Assembly: GCA_900553905.1 (NCBI GenBank)
Contig: USFL01000005.1
Span: 1-20,860 of the forward strand
Direction: 5' to 3'
Length of the DNA: 20,860 nucleotides
Source: an uncultured Eubacteriales bacterium
GTDB taxonomy: Bacteria; Bacillota; Clostridia; Christensenellales; Aristaeellaceae
Part shown: one piece after another, positions 8,735 to 16,881 of the stretch
Numbering within the stretch: position 1 is the stretch's first letter
How the letters are laid out: the number at the start of each line of letters is the position of its first letter
The notes under the pieces: generated by a model
Databases searched by the model: none
The model's input: the letters and a program-made list of their open reading frames with translations, nothing else
Told to the model about the DNA's origin: nothing
Made by a program: the position numbers and the translations under genes

Positions 8735-9532
8735 TCAGGGCTGCTTGCCGATGTAAGCCAGGATGCCGCCGTCCACGTAGAGCACGTGGCCGTTGACGAA
8801 GTTGGAAGCGTCGGAGGCGAGGAACACGGCGGGGCCCTGCAGGTCATCGGTCGTGCCCCAGCGGGCGGCTGGGGTTTTGGAAACGATGAACTGATCGAAG
8901 GGATGGCGGCTGCCGTCTGGCTGGCGCTGGCGCAGGGGGGCGGTCTGCGGCGTTTCAATGTAGCCCGGCCCGATGCCGTTGCACTGGATGTTGCAGGCGC
9001 CGTATTCGGAGCAGATGTTGCGGGTGAGCATCTTCAGGCCGCCCTTGGCCGCGGCGTAGGCGGAAACGGTCTCGCGGCCCAGCTCGGACATCATGGAGCA
9101 GATGTTGATGATTTTGCCGTGGCCCTTCTCGATCATTGCGGGGATGACGGCCTTGGCGCAGATGAAGGGGGCGTTTAGGTCCACGTCGATGACCTTGCGG
9201 AAATCCGCTGCGCTCATCTCCGTCATGGGGATGCGCTTGATGATGCCGGCGTTGTTGACCAGAATGTCGATGACGCCGACCTCCATTCGCACTTTGGCGA
9301 CAAGGGCCTGTACCGCGCTTTCGTCGGTCACGTCGCAGACGTAGCCGTGGGCCTTGACGCCCTTCTGGGCGTAGGCGGCCAGCCCCTTGTCCACCAGCTC
9401 CTGAGAGATGTCGTTAAAGACGATGGTCGCGCCCGCGGCGGCAAATGCTTCCGCGATGGCGAACCCGATGCCGTAGGAGCCGCCCGTGACCCAGGCGATT
9501 TTGTTTTGCAGGGAAAAAGCGTTCATATCCAT
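8735..9532 (-). CDS. kduD: 2-dehydro-3-deoxy-D-gluconate 5-dehydrogenase, KduD-like SDR
   Basis: A 265-residue short-chain dehydrogenase/reductase. It should reduce 3-deoxy-D-glycero-2,5-hexodiulosonate to 2-keto-3-deoxy-D-gluconate with NAD(P)H in the cytosol. The Rossmann motif TGGSYGIG is at 16-23, NNAG at 93-96, and catalytic Ser146, Tyr159 and Lys163 lie in ICSMM and SAYAAAKGG. A PDGSRHPFDQF segment near 215-223 is typical of the longer Firmicutes/Bacteroides proteins often labelled gluconate 5-dehydrogenase. Adjacency to kduI favours the KduD role. The start at 9532 has AAGGAGGA eight bases upstream; another ATG two codons later is possible. It is the last gene of the operon, 24 bases after kduI. 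Confidence 0.92.
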   Translation of the reverse strand: MDMNAFSLQNKIAWVTGGSYGIGFAIAEAFAAAGATIVFNDISQELVDKGLAAYAQKGVKAHGYVCDVTDESAVQALVAKVRMEVGVIDILVNNAGIIKRIPMTEMSAADFRKVIDVDLNAPFICAKAVIPAMIEKGHGKIINICSMMSELGRETVSAYAAAKGGLKMLTRNICSEYGACNIQCNGIGPGYIETPQTAPLRQRQPDGSRHPFDQFIVSKTPAARWGTTDDLQGPAVFLASDASNFVNGHVLYVDGGILAYIGKQP

Positions 9533-9556
9533 GAAAATCGTCCTCCTTCTCAAAAG

Positions 9557-10399
9557 TCAGCGAAGCTCCGGGGTGGGAATCACATCCATGTCGTCAAACG
9601 CCTGGTTCTCGCCGCCCATGGCCCAGATGAAGGTATAGTTGCTCGTGCCTGCGCCCGCGTGAATAGACCAGGACGGGCTGATGACGGCCTGTTCGTTGCC
9701 CATGACGATGTGACGGGTTTCCTGTCCTTCGCCCATCATATGGAACACCACGTTGCCTTCGGGCACCTCAAAGTAGAAGTACACCTCCATGCGGCGTTCG
9801 TGCGTGTGGGCGGGCATGGTGTTCCATACGCTGCCGGGGTCCAGCACGGTCATGCCCATGGAGAGCTGACAGGTTTTGAGCACGTCGGGATGGATAAACT
9901 GGTTGATGACGCGTTTGTTGCTGGTTTCCATCGACCCCAGGGGCTTTTTGGCAGCGTCGGCAATGCGGATTAGCCGGGTTTCGTAGCTGGTGTGCGCAGG
10001 CGCGGAAACCATGTAAAACTTGGCGGGAGCCTTGGGATCAGCGGTTTCGAACACGACGTTCTCCGCGCCCATGGTAATATAGAGGCAGTCCTTGTATCCC
10101 AGTTCGTATACCGTGCCGTCCACGGTCACCCTTCCGCAGCCGCCTACGTTGAACAATCCCAGTTCCCGGCGTTCCAGAAAATACCGCGTGCCGAAATTGT
10201 GCCAGATATCAATCCCCTTGTCCAGCGGCACTTTCTCATCCACGGGCATGACCCCGAGCGTCACCATGCGGTCCACATGGGAATACACGGGAACAACCTG
10301 GTCGGGTACAAACAGATTTTCGATCAAAAATTCCCGGCGGATTTCCTGGGTGGTGTAGCGCTTGAAATCGCGCTGATTGCAGGAATAACGGATGTCCAT
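9557..10399 (-). CDS. kduI: 5-dehydro-4-deoxy-D-glucuronate isomerase KduI
   Basis: A 280-residue cupin isomerase that converts 5-keto-4-deoxyuronate, formed spontaneously from released unsaturated uronic acid, to 3-deoxy-D-glycero-2,5-hexodiulosonate. Length and sequence match the family end to end. The zinc ligands are visible as H198, H200 and E205 in AHTHERRMEVY and H247 in SIHAGAGT, each two positions beyond the E. coli numbering. Start ATG at 10399 is preceded by GGGAGGAA. It is three bases downstream of the unrecognised beta-rich protein gene and is followed by kduD. The pair marks degradation of uronic-acid-containing polysaccharides such as pectin, glycosaminoglycans or related glucuronans. 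Confidence 0.97.
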   Translation of the reverse strand: MDIRYSCNQRDFKRYTTQEIRREFLIENLFVPDQVVPVYSHVDRMVTLGVMPVDEKVPLDKGIDIWHNFGTRYFLERRELGLFNVGGCGRVTVDGTVYELGYKDCLYITMGAENVVFETADPKAPAKFYMVSAPAHTSYETRLIRIADAAKKPLGSMETSNKRVINQFIHPDVLKTCQLSMGMTVLDPGSVWNTMPAHTHERRMEVYFYFEVPEGNVVFHMMGEGQETRHIVMGNEQAVISPSWSIHAGAGTSNYTFIWAMGGENQAFDDMDVIPTPELR

Positions 10400-10402
10400 G
10401 AT

Positions 10403-11209
10403 TCATTCCTCCCTGATTGGTTCGTCGGTGCTGCCGGATTCAATATCTCTGCCAAATACCTCGATTTGCCGAAGCGCGGGAAAGGCGGAGGGATCGTCGC
10501 ATTTGATCAGGCGATGCAGCCGGAGCCTGCGCACCCGGTGCTTTCCCAGCGCGATGCGCTGCGCTCCGTCCCGTCCCTCCAGCGAAAAGGTCTGCTCGTG
10601 GCCGTCATCCAGCGTGACGGTTGCCTCGATCCAATACGCGTCGTGCGGAAAATCCGCGCGCAGGTAGAGCGACAGCGCGTCGATCTCCACCACGCGGCCG
10701 AAATCCAGCGTCAGCTCCGCGTCCGTTCGCGCGCCGATCCCCCAGCTGCCGTAGGGCCACTGGCCATGGCCCCCGGCGATATGCTGGCCGTCGAGCACGT
10801 TGCGCGCCGCAAAAACGCTTTCATTCCGCGTTTCCACGTTTGCGGACGCGTGTGGATAGGCGTCGGTGGCGCCGCGCTGATCGGCAGGGTTGCAGGCGAG
10901 GTTGCGCCAGGCGTTATCGCCGTCGGGCCGGATAAAGAGCAGGTGCCCTTCGCCCGTAAACGCGCCGGGAGGATAGACCGCCAGTCCGTCGCCTTCCAGC
11001 GGCGGCCGGAAGGTGAACCGACCGCGCGGCAGATAGACGCGCGCGGGCATCAGCTGCTGGTCCACCTGCACGACGGCATGGTCTCCGTCCGCCTGAAACA
11101 GGATCTGATCCCCCGCCTGATAGCTTCCCTCGTAGAGCAAGGAGGCTTCCTGCGCGCCTTGCGTCCGGGCGATGACCTGTCCGTTGCGAATGATTTCAAT
11201 GCTTGCCAT
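10403..11209 (-). CDS. Unrecognised beta-rich protein with discoidin-like C-terminal half
   Basis: A 268-residue protein not assigned to a named family. The N-terminal ~95 residues are beta-rich and acidic. From about residue 115 the pattern resembles a galactose-binding or F5/8-type-C jelly roll: NVLDG, WGIGARTDAELTLDFGR, VEIDALSLYLRADF, then LRLHRLIK and a closing IEVFG. There is no signal peptide or membrane segment, so it is probably cytoplasmic, unlike most carbohydrate-binding modules. It lies six bases after the GH88 gene and three bases before kduI, so it is firmly in the operon. Possible roles are binding the imported oligosaccharide, acting with GH88, or a small enzyme with a beta-sandwich. 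The ribosome site is weak (GAGGG). The reading frame is secure; the function is not. Confidence 0.8.
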   Translation of the reverse strand: MASIEIIRNGQVIARTQGAQEASLLYEGSYQAGDQILFQADGDHAVVQVDQQLMPARVYLPRGRFTFRPPLEGDGLAVYPPGAFTGEGHLLFIRPDGDNAWRNLACNPADQRGATDAYPHASANVETRNESVFAARNVLDGQHIAGGHGQWPYGSWGIGARTDAELTLDFGRVVEIDALSLYLRADFPHDAYWIEATVTLDDGHEQTFSLEGRDGAQRIALGKHRVRRLRLHRLIKCDDPSAFPALRQIEVFGRDIESGSTDEPIREE

Positions 11210-11215
11210 ACGCCC

Positions 11216-12343
11216 TCACGCTCTGGCCATCCACAGCCGCGCGTCCGTGCCGCGCAGCTTGCAGAGGGCTTCCACGAAGAAATAGTCGCCGTAGAGAATG
11301 TTGACATGACGCCCCGCGCCGTCATCATGGTAGGAGGCGGTACACTTTTGAAGAATGCCGCCGCTGGCCTGCGTAAAATCGGCGCACAGATCGTACTGCG
11401 CCTTGAGCAGCCGCAGGGCCGCATCGCGGAAAAGCCGCGCCTCGTCTTCCTCCACAATGCCGCTCAGCTCCAGCAGGCCACAGGCGGCCACCGCGCCCGC
11501 GATGTTGTCGATGCGGTCCTCGTCCGGGGGCTGGCAAAAATCGCTGTCGGTCAGGCCGTCCTCGCGGATGTGGGAAATAAAGTAGCGGGCCGATTTCCGG
11601 GCGGCATCCAGATAGCGGACCTCCCCGGTGTTGATGTGGCTTAGCGTAAAGCCGTACAGCGCCCACGCCTGGCCGCGGCTCCAGCTGGAGCCGGGCGCGT
11701 AGCCCTGGCCGGCGGGACGGTCCAGCGCCTTGCCGCTCACGGGATCAAACACCACGATGTGGCAGGCGCTGCCATCTTCGCGCAGAAACTCGCGCATGGT
11801 GGTATCCGCGTGGATTCTGGCAATGGCGGCAAAGCGGGGATCGCCGGTCTGCTCGCTTGCCCAGTAGAGCAGGCTGAGGTTCATCATGCAGTCGATGATG
11901 GCGTAGCCCACGCGTTCCCTGCCCGGCCAGGCGCGAATGAAGCCCGCCGGATTAAAGCGCCCCGCCAGCAGGGTAGCCGCGTGCAGCGTATCGGACAGGG
12001 CCTGCTTATCGCCCAGAAGGCGATAATGGGCGCCGGTGGAAAGCAGGTACATGAACCCCACATCGTGGTTGAGCAGGTCGAAGGCGCGCAGCTCGCGGGT
12101 GAGAAGGTCCTCTACGCGAAGCGCCTCATCACGATAGACCGCTTCGCCCGTCGCGTGGTAAAACTGCCACATCATTCCCGGCCAGAAGCCGCCCGTCCAC
12201 CAGCTGTTTCCGTCAAATGGCGATACGACATAGCGGCGTCCCTCGCTTTTATAGGGGATAATTCCCTGAGCGGCGGCCTGCTTTGCGCCGAGGGCAAATT
12301 TCACGGCGGCCTGCTCAAAGGCCGAATCAATCCAGTGTTCCAT
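11216..12343 (-). CDS. GH88 unsaturated glucuronyl hydrolase (UGL-like)
   Basis: A 375-residue (alpha/alpha)6-barrel glycoside hydrolase that removes a 4,5-unsaturated uronic acid from oligosaccharides made by lyases. NHDVGFMYLLSTGAHY contains D94, and AIIDCMMNLSLLYWAS contains D151; these match the two catalytic aspartates (D88 and D149) of Bacillus UGL. QGYAPGSSWSRGQAWALYGF is also a family block. The block set fits GH88 better than GH105, but the two are related and rhamnogalacturonyl activity is possible. No signal peptide, so it acts inside the cell. The ATG at 12343 is chosen because GGAGG lies nine bases upstream; an in-frame TTG at 12349 is too close. It overlaps the end of the DUF2264 gene by 17 bases. 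Confidence 0.93.
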   Translation of the reverse strand: MEHWIDSAFEQAAVKFALGAKQAAAQGIIPYKSEGRRYVVSPFDGNSWWTGGFWPGMMWQFYHATGEAVYRDEALRVEDLLTRELRAFDLLNHDVGFMYLLSTGAHYRLLGDKQALSDTLHAATLLAGRFNPAGFIRAWPGRERVGYAIIDCMMNLSLLYWASEQTGDPRFAAIARIHADTTMREFLREDGSACHIVVFDPVSGKALDRPAGQGYAPGSSWSRGQAWALYGFTLSHINTGEVRYLDAARKSARYFISHIREDGLTDSDFCQPPDEDRIDNIAGAVAACGLLELSGIVEEDEARLFRDAALRLLKAQYDLCADFTQASGGILQKCTASYHDDGAGRHVNILYGDYFFVEALCKLRGTDARLWMARA

Positions 12344-14147
12344 AGTCAAGCACCTCCGTCGGCGGATTTTCCCAAAGGGCGCGGCCGCCCGTCACCGTAC
12401 CCAACACGGCGCTGACGAGCACGCTGTCGCCTGCGGGCAGCGCGGCCCTTAGCGTGGGCAGCAGGGTGCGCGGGACCATCAGATTGGTGTTGGGTTCGGG
12501 GATGATAACTTCGCCGGTTTCAAACCCGGCCAGCGCGCGCACGCCGCTGACGCCCCACGGCGCGATGACCGCCGCGCAGTCCCGCTCCTGAATGATTTCG
12601 GGGGATGCAGCGTGCTGGCAGAAGGCTACCTCGCCTTTCCAGCCGTCGCGGCAGATGGTGAATCCGCCCTCGGCCGCGTAAAGCGGCCGGTCCGAATGGA
12701 TGCGATGGATGCGCACATGCCATTCGCCGAAGGGACGGATCTCCGTCCGGACGGTTACGCCGGCAAAGGGGCGCCAGACGGAGCGCACGCAGTCCGCGTT
12801 CAGCTCGTAACGATCGCAGCCGTAACGGGGGTGGAAGGTATCCCCATCCTCGCTAAGGGCGAGCATGTTGTCAAAAGCGCCGTCCTTGAGAAGCTTCTGG
12901 GCTTTGCATACGCTGAAGCCGAAAGCCGTGGAATAGACGAATTTTTCGTACTTGGCCTCGTCGTGGCTGTGCTCATGGGCGTGGTTTCCCGCGGTAAAGG
13001 CCGTTACATGGCTGCCGTCGGCGCTTCGCACAATCAGCATGCGCGCATGCGGCTGAAGGGAGCGCGACGGCGTAGCGTAAGGCTTTTCCTGCGCCTGCCA
13101 GAAGGGGTGCTCCGCCGGAAGGGCCAGACAGGCGAAGGCTTTCATCGCCCAGTAGGGAGAGCCGGGCGCATTATAGCCCTCGGCCATGAGGAGGTTAGGG
13201 TATCCGTAGCCAATGGTGAGCACACCGTCGCGCGTGAAGATGGGTTTTTGGAACCAGCTGCGCATGTTGGACAGCAGCAGATGCTTCATCATGCCGTTGT
13301 CGAAGTCCTCCGTAGCCCCCTCCGCCAGCGCCAGCGACGCGTAAAACGCGCCCTGGGCAAAACGGTAGGTCAGACTTCTTCCGTAGGGCAGGGCCTCTCC
13401 GCAGCTATCAAACCAGCAGGCAAAATCCTTCGCCATCAGCCTGCCGCGTTCAAGAAAGACCTCGCTGCGCCGGGGATCGCGGTCCTTCATGACAAGGGCG
13501 TAGATCAGGCCATAGTAGTGAAAGGCCCACATGGTGTAATACTCGCGCTGGTTGAAATAGTCGAAGTACCACCCGTCGCCCTCGTAATGGGACTCGATCA
13601 GTTCAAAGTCCCTGCGCATCTGATCTTCGGGATAGGGCAGGCCGCAGGTTTCAAAGCCGATATTGACCAGCACGCGGAAAAAGGTCCAGTTGTTTTTGGG
13701 CATATCGTGCCGGTTGATCTGGTCGAGCCACCGATAAAGCTGGGCCTGCGTCCGTTCGGGCAGGGAGAAGAAGAAGGCTTCTGGCGCAAGGGCCATGCCC
13801 ATGCCGAACACGGCCATCTCCACCAGCCGTTGATCGTAATCTGTCACCTCGCCCCAGTATTCTGGTGAATCGGGATCGACCCCATGGATGATTCCCTCAC
13901 GCCAGCAGTCCCACAGCGGACCGACGCTTGCGCAGCCGCCCGCCAGCATGGGGACGATGGCCCAGAGGGGACGCGCAAAGGCCTCCATCTGCGCGATGTC
14001 ATCGGGGTATACGGCGCCGGTGTCCCCCAGATGCAGCCGGGCCTTTCCGGGACTTAGCAGGGGCAGCAGCGGTTCGATGAGCGCGACCGCCGCGCGCTCC
14101 ACATCCGCGCGCGTGCGCAGCGGATTGTCCTTGACACAGTTCCCCAT
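12327..14147 (-). CDS. DUF2264 family protein, probable polysaccharide-degradation enzyme
   Basis: A 606-residue protein matching DUF2264 (COG4289) along its length: NPLRTRADVERAA at 8-20, the helical region with NNWTFFRVLVNIG (152-164) and YEGDGWYFDYFNQREYY (188-204), GYGYPNLLMAEGYNAPGSPYW (313-333) and a His-rich GNHAHEHSHDEAKYEKF (387-403). The aromatic-rich helical first half and beta-rich second half recall alpha/alpha-toroid lyases and hydrolases. Family members sit in uronate and rhamnogalacturonan loci; activity here is unproven. No signal peptide. Start ATG at 14147 follows AAAGGAGC. It begins five bases after the heparinase-like gene and overlaps GH88, so it should act on the same cytosolic oligosaccharide, perhaps as a glycosidase that exposes the lyase or GH88 substrate. 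Confidence 0.85.
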   Translation of the reverse strand: MGNCVKDNPLRTRADVERAAVALIEPLLPLLSPGKARLHLGDTGAVYPDDIAQMEAFARPLWAIVPMLAGGCASVGPLWDCWREGIIHGVDPDSPEYWGEVTDYDQRLVEMAVFGMGMALAPEAFFFSLPERTQAQLYRWLDQINRHDMPKNNWTFFRVLVNIGFETCGLPYPEDQMRRDFELIESHYEGDGWYFDYFNQREYYTMWAFHYYGLIYALVMKDRDPRRSEVFLERGRLMAKDFACWFDSCGEALPYGRSLTYRFAQGAFYASLALAEGATEDFDNGMMKHLLLSNMRSWFQKPIFTRDGVLTIGYGYPNLLMAEGYNAPGSPYWAMKAFACLALPAEHPFWQAQEKPYATPSRSLQPHARMLIVRSADGSHVTAFTAGNHAHEHSHDEAKYEKFVYSTAFGFSVCKAQKLLKDGAFDNMLALSEDGDTFHPRYGCDRYELNADCVRSVWRPFAGVTVRTEIRPFGEWHVRIHRIHSDRPLYAAEGGFTICRDGWKGEVAFCQHAASPEIIQERDCAAVIAPWGVSGVRALAGFETGEVIIPEPNTNLMVPRTLLPTLRAALPAGDSVLVSAVLGTVTGGRALWENPPTEVLDYGTLD

Positions 14148-14152
14148 GGTTT

Positions 14153-15967
14153 TCAGCTCCTTTGAAATGCAAATGTCCGGTGGTGCAGCCGTCCGGCGGG
14201 CGCCTCAAGCGCGAGCCGCCAGACGCTTCCGGGAAAGTTTCCGGCCATGCGCGAATCGGTGACGGGGATTTCCTCCACGCGCTGCAACAGCGTGGAATCG
14301 TGCGAAAGCAGCAGTCCCCCGAAGGACGCGCTCCCCGGAGAGAGTTCGGGGCGGTCGCGCAGCATGAACACCCAGGTCACAGGCTGTGCGCGGTCAAGCT
14401 CTATGTCGTCCGTGAGAGTCATGCCGTTTCCGTCGATGGCGAACGTGCGGCAAAGCCTGCATACGCCCGCCTCCTTCGGGTAGGCGGCTGCGATGTCGAA
14501 GCGCAGGCCATGCCTGTCTGAGGTGACGCCCGTCGCCGCATGCTCACGGCCGGCCGCCTGCTCCATTGCGCCGATGAGCGGCACGTTGTGATTGCGCGAA
14601 CGCGTGTTCATCAGCGTATAGCGTTCCGGGCCGAACGTTTTGGCCGTGTAGACGCAGTTGCCAAGGTCTATGACCCGGGGCTGTCCGTCAGTATAGAGAA
14701 GAAAGGTGCCGACGTCGTTGTGGTTGTGGCTTTCGCCGTTGTGCCCTCCCTTGGCAGCCAGATACATCCCCCCGTGGCGCCATGAAAACACCTGAAGGTC
14801 GGGAAGCGCCAGATAGGAGGGGGACTGCGTGAGCGCAGGCTGTTCAGGCGCGGCCGCGAACAGCGTAAACAGCACGCGATTCATTTGAGGGGTATCCAGC
14901 GGCCTGACGTCGTTGCGGCGCGCCAGCGCCTGCGCGCCCAGAGCCGCCAGCGCAGGGTTGTCCGTGCGCCGGCCCAGATGCAATAGGCGCTCGCCGTCCA
15001 TGCGCGGCATGGCGTCGCAGTCGGCAAAGTTGATGAAATACGGGCCGTCGATGTGCGCATGCAGCGGGAAGGCAGCGATGCGGCGGATCAGCGGTTCGTG
15101 GTAAAAGCTCACGCGTCCGCCGGTGGCGGCATAAACGCTTTGCAGCGCATCGGCAAGCGCCGCCCCAGCCATGTTGAAATACCCCGCGCCCTCGTCGCAG
15201 CCGCCGTCGGGCGGAAGTACGGCCAGGTAGCTGTCCAGCATGCGCATCCCGCGCGCAATGCCTTCGCTGCGCCGGTGCGCGTCCCGCTCCAGCAGCAGAA
15301 GAACGTCGATGACATTGGAAACGATCCAGGGGGTCCAGTTGTTGACATCGCGGCGGATCATCCCCATCCACCAGAAGTCGTCATGGGTCAGGAAGGGCGT
15401 AACCACCCGAAGGTCGATCTCCCTGCGCGCACGGCGTGCAATCAGCGGCGAAACCGCGTCCAGCCTGTCTTGCAGAAGGTAGAGCACGTCCGCCAGCGTC
15501 GCCGCGGTTTGGGCCGCGAACAGGTCAACGTAGGGATTGGTTACATCCGGCAGGGGACGGGCGGCCATGGGGGGCGCGCCCGGATGATCGCTGCCGTTAT
15601 GGGCGCTGAGCACCCAGGCGCTTTCCTCGCAGATGCACCAGATTCCGTCGATCACCGCGTCCAGATAGCGCCCGTCGTCCGCCGCGCATTCCGCCAGCGC
15701 GGCCCCCATCAGAAGGCTGCGCCTGGCGAAATACGGCTGCTCGTACACTTGCCGGTTGCCGGTGCGGGAAAACGCCAGAAACCGGGTTGCCGTGAGCATG
15801 GGATAGCCCGCAAGCGCCTCGTTTCCCCAGGCCAGCAGCTGTTCCCGCTTCTCTCGCGCGATGCCCGTCCAGCGCGCCCGATCCGTCCTTTTGGGAAAAG
15901 GATGGTAGGCGCCGGGCGCACAGAGCAGCGCGTGCAGGTCATGCCGGCGCAAGTATTCCGTAAACAT
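14153..15967 (-). CDS. Heparinase II/III family protein, probable polysaccharide/oligosaccharide lyase
   Basis: A 604-residue protein with the two-part plan of heparinase II/III-like lyases: an alpha/alpha toroid (about 1-370) and a beta-sandwich domain. NNWTPW (209-214) and DEGAGYFNMAG (258-268, with Tyr263) lie where these enzymes place catalytic Asn/His and Tyr. GGHNGESHNHNDVG (407-420) and RSRNHNVP (457-464, with His460) are the typical C-terminal-domain blocks. Such enzymes cleave uronate 1,4-links by beta-elimination, giving the unsaturated ends removed by GH88. No signal peptide, so it would be an intracellular oligo-lyase rather than a secreted depolymerase. Heparin, hyaluronan, alginate-like or plant glucuronan oligomers are all possible substrates. 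It follows the CUT1 permease by about 31 bases. Confidence 0.87.
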   Translation of the reverse strand: MFTEYLRRHDLHALLCAPGAYHPFPKRTDRARWTGIAREKREQLLAWGNEALAGYPMLTATRFLAFSRTGNRQVYEQPYFARRSLLMGAALAECAADDGRYLDAVIDGIWCICEESAWVLSAHNGSDHPGAPPMAARPLPDVTNPYVDLFAAQTAATLADVLYLLQDRLDAVSPLIARRARREIDLRVVTPFLTHDDFWWMGMIRRDVNNWTPWIVSNVIDVLLLLERDAHRRSEGIARGMRMLDSYLAVLPPDGGCDEGAGYFNMAGAALADALQSVYAATGGRVSFYHEPLIRRIAAFPLHAHIDGPYFINFADCDAMPRMDGERLLHLGRRTDNPALAALGAQALARRNDVRPLDTPQMNRVLFTLFAAAPEQPALTQSPSYLALPDLQVFSWRHGGMYLAAKGGHNGESHNHNDVGTFLLYTDGQPRVIDLGNCVYTAKTFGPERYTLMNTRSRNHNVPLIGAMEQAAGREHAATGVTSDRHGLRFDIAAAYPKEAGVCRLCRTFAIDGNGMTLTDDIELDRAQPVTWVFMLRDRPELSPGSASFGGLLLSHDSTLLQRVEEIPVTDSRMAGNFPGSVWRLALEAPAGRLHHRTFAFQRS

Positions 15968-15998
15968 GTGCGTGTGTTCCTTTCGGCGAAACGGCGGA

Positions 15999-16865
15999 TC
16001 AGCCCTTTAGACCCGTTGTCGCGATTCCTTCGATAAAATACCGCTGTAGGAACAGGAAAATCACCGTAACCGGCACCAGCGAGCACAGCGACGCCGCCAT
16101 AATCAGGTTATAATCGGCGGAGTACGCCTGAATGAAGCGGCGCAGGCCCACCTGAATGGTTTTCTTTACATCCGTGGTCAGGTAGATCATGGGCCCCATG
16201 TAATCGTTCCAGGTGTTGACGAACGTAAAGATGCACAGCGTGGCGATGGCGGGCTTGGCCAGCGGCAGCATGATTCGCGCCCAGATGCCGTATTCGCTCA
16301 GGCCGTCGATGCGGGCGGCCTCGCTAAGCTCGTTGGGAATGCCCAGATAAAACTGACGCATCAGGAACACGCCGAAGGCCGAGAAGCTCTGTAGCACGAC
16401 CAGCGCCCAGATGGTGTCGTAAAGTCCCAGTGCGCGCATCATGATGAACTGCGGCACCATGTACACCTGCCACGGCACGGCGATGGTGCCGATATAACAC
16501 ATGAACAGGATATCCCGGCCTTTGAAGCTCATCTTTGCGAAAGCGTAGGCCGCAAAGGAGGAGGTAAGAATCTGCATGAAGGTTACGATGACCGCCAGTA
16601 TCCCCGTATTCTTGAAGTAGGCCAGCAGCGGCACGCGTTCCCAGATGCTGACGAAGTTTTCCCAGTGCAGGGTTTCGGGAATCCACTTCATGGGGATGGA
16701 AAACACGTCCACGCTTGTTTTCAGGGAGGCCGACACCATCCATACAAACGGGATCAGCGCCATGACTGTCAGGAACAGAAGCAGCGCCCATTTGAGAACG
16801 GTGATTGCCACCCGCGGCGCGCTGACACGCTGGCGCCCCGGCTTTTGAAGTTCGATGGTCGTCAT
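15999..16865 (-). CDS. Carbohydrate (CUT1) ABC transporter permease, MalG-like
   Basis: A 288-residue inner-membrane permease, the second of the CUT1 pair. About six transmembrane segments are seen, starting with VLKWALLLFLTVMALIPFVW. The EAA loop that docks the ATPase is ELSEAARIDGLSEYGIW, followed by RIMLPLAKPAIATL. The start is set at the ATG at 16865 (MTTIELQK), preceded by AGGAGGAG; a 20-codon in-frame extension is hydrophilic and overlaps the preceding gene. It should form a heterodimer with the permease at 16882-17833 to import oligosaccharides delivered by the 17933 binding protein. No ATPase gene accompanies it, so a shared MsmX/UgpC-type ATPase elsewhere is expected. Confidence 0.93.
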   Translation of the reverse strand: MTTIELQKPGRQRVSAPRVAITVLKWALLLFLTVMALIPFVWMVSASLKTSVDVFSIPMKWIPETLHWENFVSIWERVPLLAYFKNTGILAVIVTFMQILTSSFAAYAFAKMSFKGRDILFMCYIGTIAVPWQVYMVPQFIMMRALGLYDTIWALVVLQSFSAFGVFLMRQFYLGIPNELSEAARIDGLSEYGIWARIMLPLAKPAIATLCIFTFVNTWNDYMGPMIYLTTDVKKTIQVGLRRFIQAYSADYNLIMAASLCSLVPVTVIFLFLQRYFIEGIATTGLKG

Positions 16866-16881
16866 AGCTGCTCCTCCTGAC

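Noticed and set aside
8355..8796. Two overlapping forward frames of 133 and 141 codons after the regulator
   Set aside because: No family resemblance, no ribosome site of note, and they run over the terminator hairpin and the kduD end.
9992..11644. Long forward frame (550 codons) opposite kduI, the beta-rich protein and GH88
   Set aside because: It spans three well-supported reverse genes and has no recognisable domain; long shadows are expected in GC-rich DNA.
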